This document shows positions 59,873-64,000 of a DNA stretch of 64,000 nucleotides, in pieces (position 1 is the stretch's first letter; each line of letters begins with the position of its first letter). The translations under genes and the position numbers were made by a program. The stretch is taken from contig OX328109.1 of the NCBI GenBank assembly GCA_946811185.2, positions 1,364,001 through 1,428,000 of the forward strand, read 5' to 3'. The stretch comes from Hippopus hippopus (lineage: Eukaryota > Mollusca > Bivalvia > Cardiida > Cardiidae). The notes below the pieces were generated by a model. The model was not told where the DNA came from and did not search any database. It saw only the letters and a list, made by a program, of their open reading frames with translations.

Positions 59873-60172
59873 ATATATTGATTGATTGTATTGTGTTTTA
59901 CGCCATTATTTCAGTTATATCGCGGCGGCCAGTGCACCTATCCATGCTTCCTGGAGTTTCTTTTACCAGTGCTCCACACAATATTCTTTCCAAGCCACTA
60001 GCTGCTTACCTACATAATCATCGTCGAATCAATGGTCGGCGGTTAGAGAGGAATGAATCCTGTCGCACTGCCTATCATCAGTTTTTGGAAAAAAATTGGT
60101 CGAGCCAGGAATTGAACCAGCGACCCCCTGTTCTCAAGTTGTTTATGCTACCGACTGCGCTACCGGGGCTCA
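59873..60172 (-). repeat. SINE-1 copy, minus strand
   Basis: Tail TTGATTGATTGTATTGTG first, the body reversed, and the head GCTACCGGGGCTC with reversed A box at the right end. Confidence 0.85.
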
Positions 60173-60199
60173 GCACATGTAATACATGATAACTGTTAC

Positions 60200-60534
60200 T
60201 ATACAAAACACTCAAGACAACAGACTATAGTTATGACATTATAATGGCAAAAGAAGACAGCGCTTGTAATAAGTATTTATTGTTAGTAAAGCAAAGTTTT
60301 CACAAATTTTCCCAGTTACACAAATTTAAAGATTTTTGAAAAAAAAAAAAAAACTTGCTTCATGAGCTTATCATTTTATATTTTACCAAACAAACTTGTG
60401 TTTCAAAGACTCTGAGGTCTTTATGATTTTTACTCACAAAATATCAACTTTCTCTTCCAACCCCGCCCTCACCCCCACCCTCACCCCAAAAATGGCACGA
60501 AATCTGGTCTGATGCCCCTTTAAATTCCATAAAT
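60200..60534. other. Intergenic, low-complexity patches
   Basis: Poly(A) at 60339-60352 and a C-rich patch CCCCGCCCTCACCCCCACCC (60461-60480). No gene recognised. Confidence 0.5.
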
Positions 60535-60885
60535 GTTTTACCAGACTACAAAATTTTGAACCGGTCCAGATTTGAAGCATTTTCAAATGACAAATTATGT
60601 GTGGATAACAGCGAATTTTGTCTTTGAAAGGACAGAAAGCATGAAGATAAAAGGAGAAAATGCTGGCTACCAGCATTTTCACCTTTTTCCACGATGTTTT
60701 CAAAAGCCATCTTCCTGAAGATCGTTAAAATTTTGGATTGTTTGGTAGAGAGTTAAAAAAGATTTTTTTTCTGTCAAGTATTTATCACCCATCCAAGACT
60801 TATTCCATCATTTTAGCCCTATTTCTATGTGTTGTCTGCAAATGCTGTAAATTTTGGCATGTCTAAAATTGTGTTGTCTAGAATG
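60535..60885. repeat. MITE-A copy and fragment
   Basis: About 60535-60752 (palindrome with GCTGGCTACCAGC, end GTTTGGTAGAGAG-TTAA), then a right part 60765-60885. Confidence 0.65.
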
Positions 60886-61039
60886 GATGTGACTCTTAAG
60901 TGCTAAGCTCATCTTTGTCTTTGTGGAATATTTCGATCAAGATCAGACCGCCATTTACATACATCCATCAAGATACCGGTAAGTCCAATCTTCGAAGAAT
61001 ATGACATTCGCAGACAACGACGGATCACCGGGATTTACC

Positions 61040-61191
61040 GAATAATTAGTTACGGAATCCACCGAGTTGTGACGAAGGAAGGTCCCACGTGACATACGTT
61101 CGGCGAACGAACGCCGCCATTGTTGACATCGCCGTACATCAACAAAATTGTTTCATAATTTCTGTTGAAAATACTTGATTCCGGTGCAAAG
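61040..61191 (+). promoter_or_regulatory. PRPF8: PRPF8 promoter and non-coding exon 1
   Basis: This is the only CpG-richer patch in the 3' flank. It has an E-box CACGTG at 61086-61091, a small palindrome GTTCGGCGAAC, and CGCCGCCATTGTTG just downstream, a fit to the YY1 core CCGCCATNTT often placed at transcription starts of housekeeping genes. A 5' splice site CCGGTGCAAAG/GTAAATG closes exon 1 at 61191. Transcription start probably 61100-61130 (inference). No TATA box is seen. Confidence 0.6.
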
Positions 61192-62374
61192 GTAAATGAT
61201 ACACTTTGTTTTAAGTGAATAGACATAAGGTAATGGATAACAAAACTCAATGTTATCATTCCTTTTAGATCTTCAATCGATTACAGTCAAAACGTCCCCA
61301 TGTCATATCGTCCCACAGTCAAAACGTCCCCTTCTTCTTTTGGTCAAGTCGTCCCGCTTTTGAAAATGTATGATCAAAAAATTCCCTTTAGTAGTTCATC
61401 CGTCTTAATCACTTTTGTTAGCAAATTTTATGAAGAAGAAGAGCTTACGGTGCTATTTGGTAACATTGTTGGAAAAGGAAACGATGCAAGTAACCAGCAT
61501 TTTCTCCTTTTTCCACAATGTTTTTTACTCTTCCTAAAACAATTTTCAATATTTTGAGCAACTTATCTTTTTTTTTGTCTGCAAATGCTTTCAATTTGGA
61601 CAAGTTTAAAATGTGCTTGTGGTAAAGGATCAGTTTCTAATGAAAATGTATGGGGATGTTTGTCTTGATATCTATTTCCTCAGTCTCAATAATGAGACAC
61701 TACATGTCTTTTTTCATATTTGAGCATTTGTTGTGCACCGTACCATCTCAAATCCATGATACCATCGTAAATTTTCCGGTAGAAAAGATAGAGCGCTATG
61801 CTGACTGTTTAGTCTGTTTAATCTGTATTGCAGCAAAAATGCAATTAACTTTAATAACAAACATGACCAAAGACAAATTATGAAACCTTTCATTACTTAA
61901 AGAGCTTGTAGAAGTGTTTTGTAATTTGTAAATCTTGGGAAAAAAACCAACGAAATTTTTCGTGTGTGGCGGCAGTTTTGTATGCTTTTGGGAACGTAAA
62001 AAACTCGAGTAACAGATGTAATGAACTGTTTTTTCTTATGTTCAGCGTTTAAGTTGAAAATATTTGTATTTCAAACGAAAGGTTATCGAATACGCAAACA
62101 ATGATTATGTTCAAATCCTAGTTTTGTGCTCTATTTGTGAAATTATGAGAGTTCAAACTTGGGCACAGAATCTGTGCTGAGATTTCAACTGTTATTTTAT
62201 TGATTGTCTCTGTACTCAGGGGCCACCAGTCAAAAATTAATATCGCCTTTGGGGACAGTTATCTGTACTACTATTTCCTGTATTGTATCTAAGCGATTTT
62301 GAAATTTCTACTGACAGCAAATACCAAAAACTATTTTAAAGTCTAATGGTTAAGTCCCCATTCTTCATTTTTAG
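61192..62374 (+). other. PRPF8: PRPF8 intron 1
   Basis: GT at 61192 and TTCATTTTTAG ending at 62374. It holds a short direct repeat CAGTCAAAACGTCCCC (near 61284 and 61316), one MITE-A copy (about 61440-61627), and otherwise unremarkable AT-rich DNA. Confidence 0.6.
61440..61627. repeat. MITE-A copy in PRPF8 intron 1
   Basis: GTAACATTGTTGGAAAAGG..CCTTTTTCCACAATG with a partly decayed palindrome; right end GACAAGTTTAAAATGTG..TGTGGTAAAGG. Confidence 0.65.
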
Positions 62375-62624
62375 GATAAATAAACAGGCGGTTGCTGACT
62401 AGAGTGAGCCAGAATGGCTTACAACTATGTGATAGGCCCTGGGGGGCAGCCAATGATTCTGGGGCAAGTCCAGATGATGCCTATAATGCAAGTAGCTGGA
62501 GCTCCACAGCAGCTTCAACAGATGGGACCACCAATGATGCCACCCCAGCAACCCCCACAACCACCCCACATGCCACAAGCTAAACTACCAGATTACATGT
62601 CAGAAGAAAAGCTTCAAGAGAAAG
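62375..62624 (+). CDS. PRPF8: PRPF8 (pre-mRNA processing factor 8), first coding exon
   Basis: PRPF8 is the large U5 snRNP scaffold at the spliceosome active centre. The exon begins after an AG at 62374. The ATG at 62414 (context CCAGAATGG) opens 70 codons, MAYNYVIGPGGQPMILGQVQ onward, a Met/Pro/Gln-rich leader, then LPDYMSEEKLQEK, which I recognise as the invariant PRPF8 N-terminal motif. The donor GTACAT at 62625 splits the next codon after G, which suits the Ala (KARKWQQ) that follows in the family. The leader is about twice as long as in vertebrates and different in sequence. The remaining ~2,300 codons are outside the window. Confidence 0.93.
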
Positions 62625-62677
62625 GTACATTGTTTTACAGTATCTGAAATACAAGGCATATTACTGCTTAATATTTA

Positions 62678-62905
62678 GGGTCCTGCATAGCTCAGTGGTA
62701 AAGTGTAGGACTCGTAACTGAGAGGCCCGGATTTGAGCCTCAATGGATCCACTGGGCTTTTCGTGGGAGTGTCCTTAGGCAAGACACTTCAGAACCCTAG
62801 CCTAGTACTGGTAAAAGCCCTGGATATACATGGACAATTGAGCTGTCACAGTGATGTGACTGAAGTAATGTGGAAAACGGCGTAAAACACCACTCAATGA
62901 TTTAA
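62678..62905 (+). repeat. SINE-2 copy in PRPF8 intron 2
   Basis: GGGTCCTGCATAGCTCAGTG, B box GGATTTGAGCC, GGGCTTTTCGTGGGAGTGTC, tail GAAAACGGCGTAAAACACC. Confidence 0.85.
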
Positions 62906-62966
62906 TCAAACTACTTATTATTGCCAGTCTGATAGAGTTGTCTCTCCTTGAGCTCTCTTGTGCATA

Positions 62967-63874
62967 CAGTGTTCTGCCAAGGCCGCATATTTGCGATTTC
63001 CTCACTAAAAAATTCAAAATGTCGCAGAAAAAAAAGGTAAAAGGCGATTCCTGTCGCATATAAAAAAATCGTGGAATCAGTCGTGTAACTATTACAATTT
63101 ATTGTTTTTCATGGGTGCCCAAGGTGCGTATATGCAAAATGAAAATTTGATTGGACGCAGACCGAAAACATCAACCAAGTATTGATTGCGTACTTTACTG
63201 TCATGACATAGCATCTTCTGCAATATCAGTCAGAAAATGGTTTTGGCGCCACTGCGAAAAAGCCAGGTATGATCCTAAGCTTCTGTGGTCAGCCAAAGCA
63301 TACTAACAATCAGAGCTCAAAGTCAGATAATGTTCTGATGCCCAGTACCCCTCCCACTCAATCAACTTTGTCGGAAGATGGTAAAAAATACCTGTATGAC
63401 AGTTCTTAGTATTTAAAAGAATATTCTGCATTTGAATATGTTTGTGACCGCAACTTTATGGGTTGTAAAATGTGCTTTAAAAAAAACCCGAAAAGTACGC
63501 ATTTACTAAAAAAAAAGAAAAAAGTAACTTCAGAACTACTACTCTTATGTACGACTTGCAGAGAACGTCTATCGTAGATCAGCTGTCATGGCCGAGTCTT
63601 TTCAGGGGGATTTTAAGAAAACTGTACGGTAGGGAAAGTCTGGATAAGAAATAATCAGCCGTGTTAGTTGCATTTAAATCCACATTTTGGCTATTGAAAG
63701 AGAACATAGCAATTAACAAGTATGGGTATTGGGGGACTAATTTCAATTTCTTATTTTTAAACCATTTTAAAAATGCAGACTAAATTTTGTCCTGGAATTT
63801 TTAAAAATGTCTCAAACCTTTCTGGATGAGTGAAACATTTGTCTCTACTTTTTAAAATCCTTGGCAGAACACTG
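62967..63874 (+). mobile_element. Probable degenerate hAT-type transposon
   Basis: Exact terminal inverted repeats CAGTGTTCTGCCAAGG (62967-62982) and its complement (63859-63874), with TGCATA directly repeated on both sides (62961-62966, 63875-63880). Inside, one frame (from about 63212) reads QYQSENGFGATAKKPGMI onward, a stop, then YLKEYSAFEYVCDRNFMGCK and MCFKK. The last part resembles the zinc-finger start of hAT-type transposases (F.y...rN.M.C..C). CAGTG-type ends suit hAT, but the exact duplication is 6 rather than 8 bp. Broken, non-autonomous. Confidence 0.5.
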
Positions 63875-64000
63875 TGCATATATAAGAAAATGAACAAGTT
63901 CTGCGAGACAGCGGTATTGTTGAAATCTATATGGTACTAGTAATGCAGCCAAATCATTGATAGCCCATAACAAGAGGAGAAAAATGAAAGGCTTAATTCT

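Larger units (their letters stand above)
62625..64000 (+). other. PRPF8: PRPF8 intron 2 (partial)
   Basis: Runs from the donor to the window edge. It contains a SINE-2 copy (62678-62905) and a probable hAT-type remnant (62967-63874). No second coding exon is seen before 64000. Confidence 0.7.

Noticed and set aside
62392..62583. 63-residue Thr/Ser-rich frame overlapping PRPF8
   Set aside because: Shadow in another frame of the conserved PRPF8 exon.
1..64000. Integrated virus, LTR retrotransposon or LINE reverse transcriptase
   Set aside because: No reverse transcriptase, integrase, capsid or LTR pair was recognised; all mobile DNA seen is non-autonomous apart from the broken hAT-like frame.

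Overview
The window is nuclear DNA from an animal, most likely a bivalve mollusc. The evidence is AT-rich sequence, genes split by GT-AG introns, an order-of-magnitude excess of repeats over exons, tRNA-headed SINEs ending in a shared 'GGCGTTAAAC' tail and a CAAT/CAATCA run, and a bivalve-type element with internal 145-bp tandem units. The species is inferred only from repeat style and was not tested.

Two genes lie head to tail on the + strand. Positions 1-31349 are an upstream intron of TTC28 (tetratricopeptide repeat protein 28); its first exon or exons lie left of the window. Fourteen exons between 31350 and 55421 join in one frame to 8868 nt (2955 codons plus stop). They encode about 24 TPR units, a CHAT (caspase/separase-fold) domain whose usual cysteine position is glycine, a conserved linker region, and a long disordered Ser/Pro/Gln-rich tail. 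The 3' UTR (to about 56730) is built largely of inverted-repeat transposons. From 56.8 to 61.0 kb is intergenic repeat-rich DNA. From about 61.1 kb begins PRPF8 (spliceosomal U5 protein): a promoter with E-box and YY1-like sites, a non-coding first exon, and a first coding exon ending in the diagnostic LPDYMSEEKLQEK. The rest of PRPF8 lies to the right.

Nearly everything else is transposon. The dominant family (called MITE-A here) is a 221-bp element with termini CCCTTTACCA/TGGTAAAGGG, TTAA flanks and a ~66-bp central palindrome; I count roughly 70-80 whole or partial copies by eye. Two further TTAA families (MITE-B, MITE-C), a long-TIR family (MITE-D), fold-back families (E, F, G, H, I), three tRNA-SINE families and a probable hAT remnant make up the rest. 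Many are nested, and several pairs share one TTAA, which fixes TTAA as the target and suggests the piggyBac superfamily as the mobilising machinery.

The observations I rate highest are these. (1) Nine of the thirteen TTC28 acceptors seen with an upstream intron in the window have a MITE-A terminus 20-62 nt upstream, at branch-point distance. (2) A 54-bp tandem duplication gives one TPR exon two in-frame acceptors. (3) One exon end with its donor has been amplified into an intronic minisatellite. (4) The TTAA elements nest in one another reciprocally at TTAA sites.
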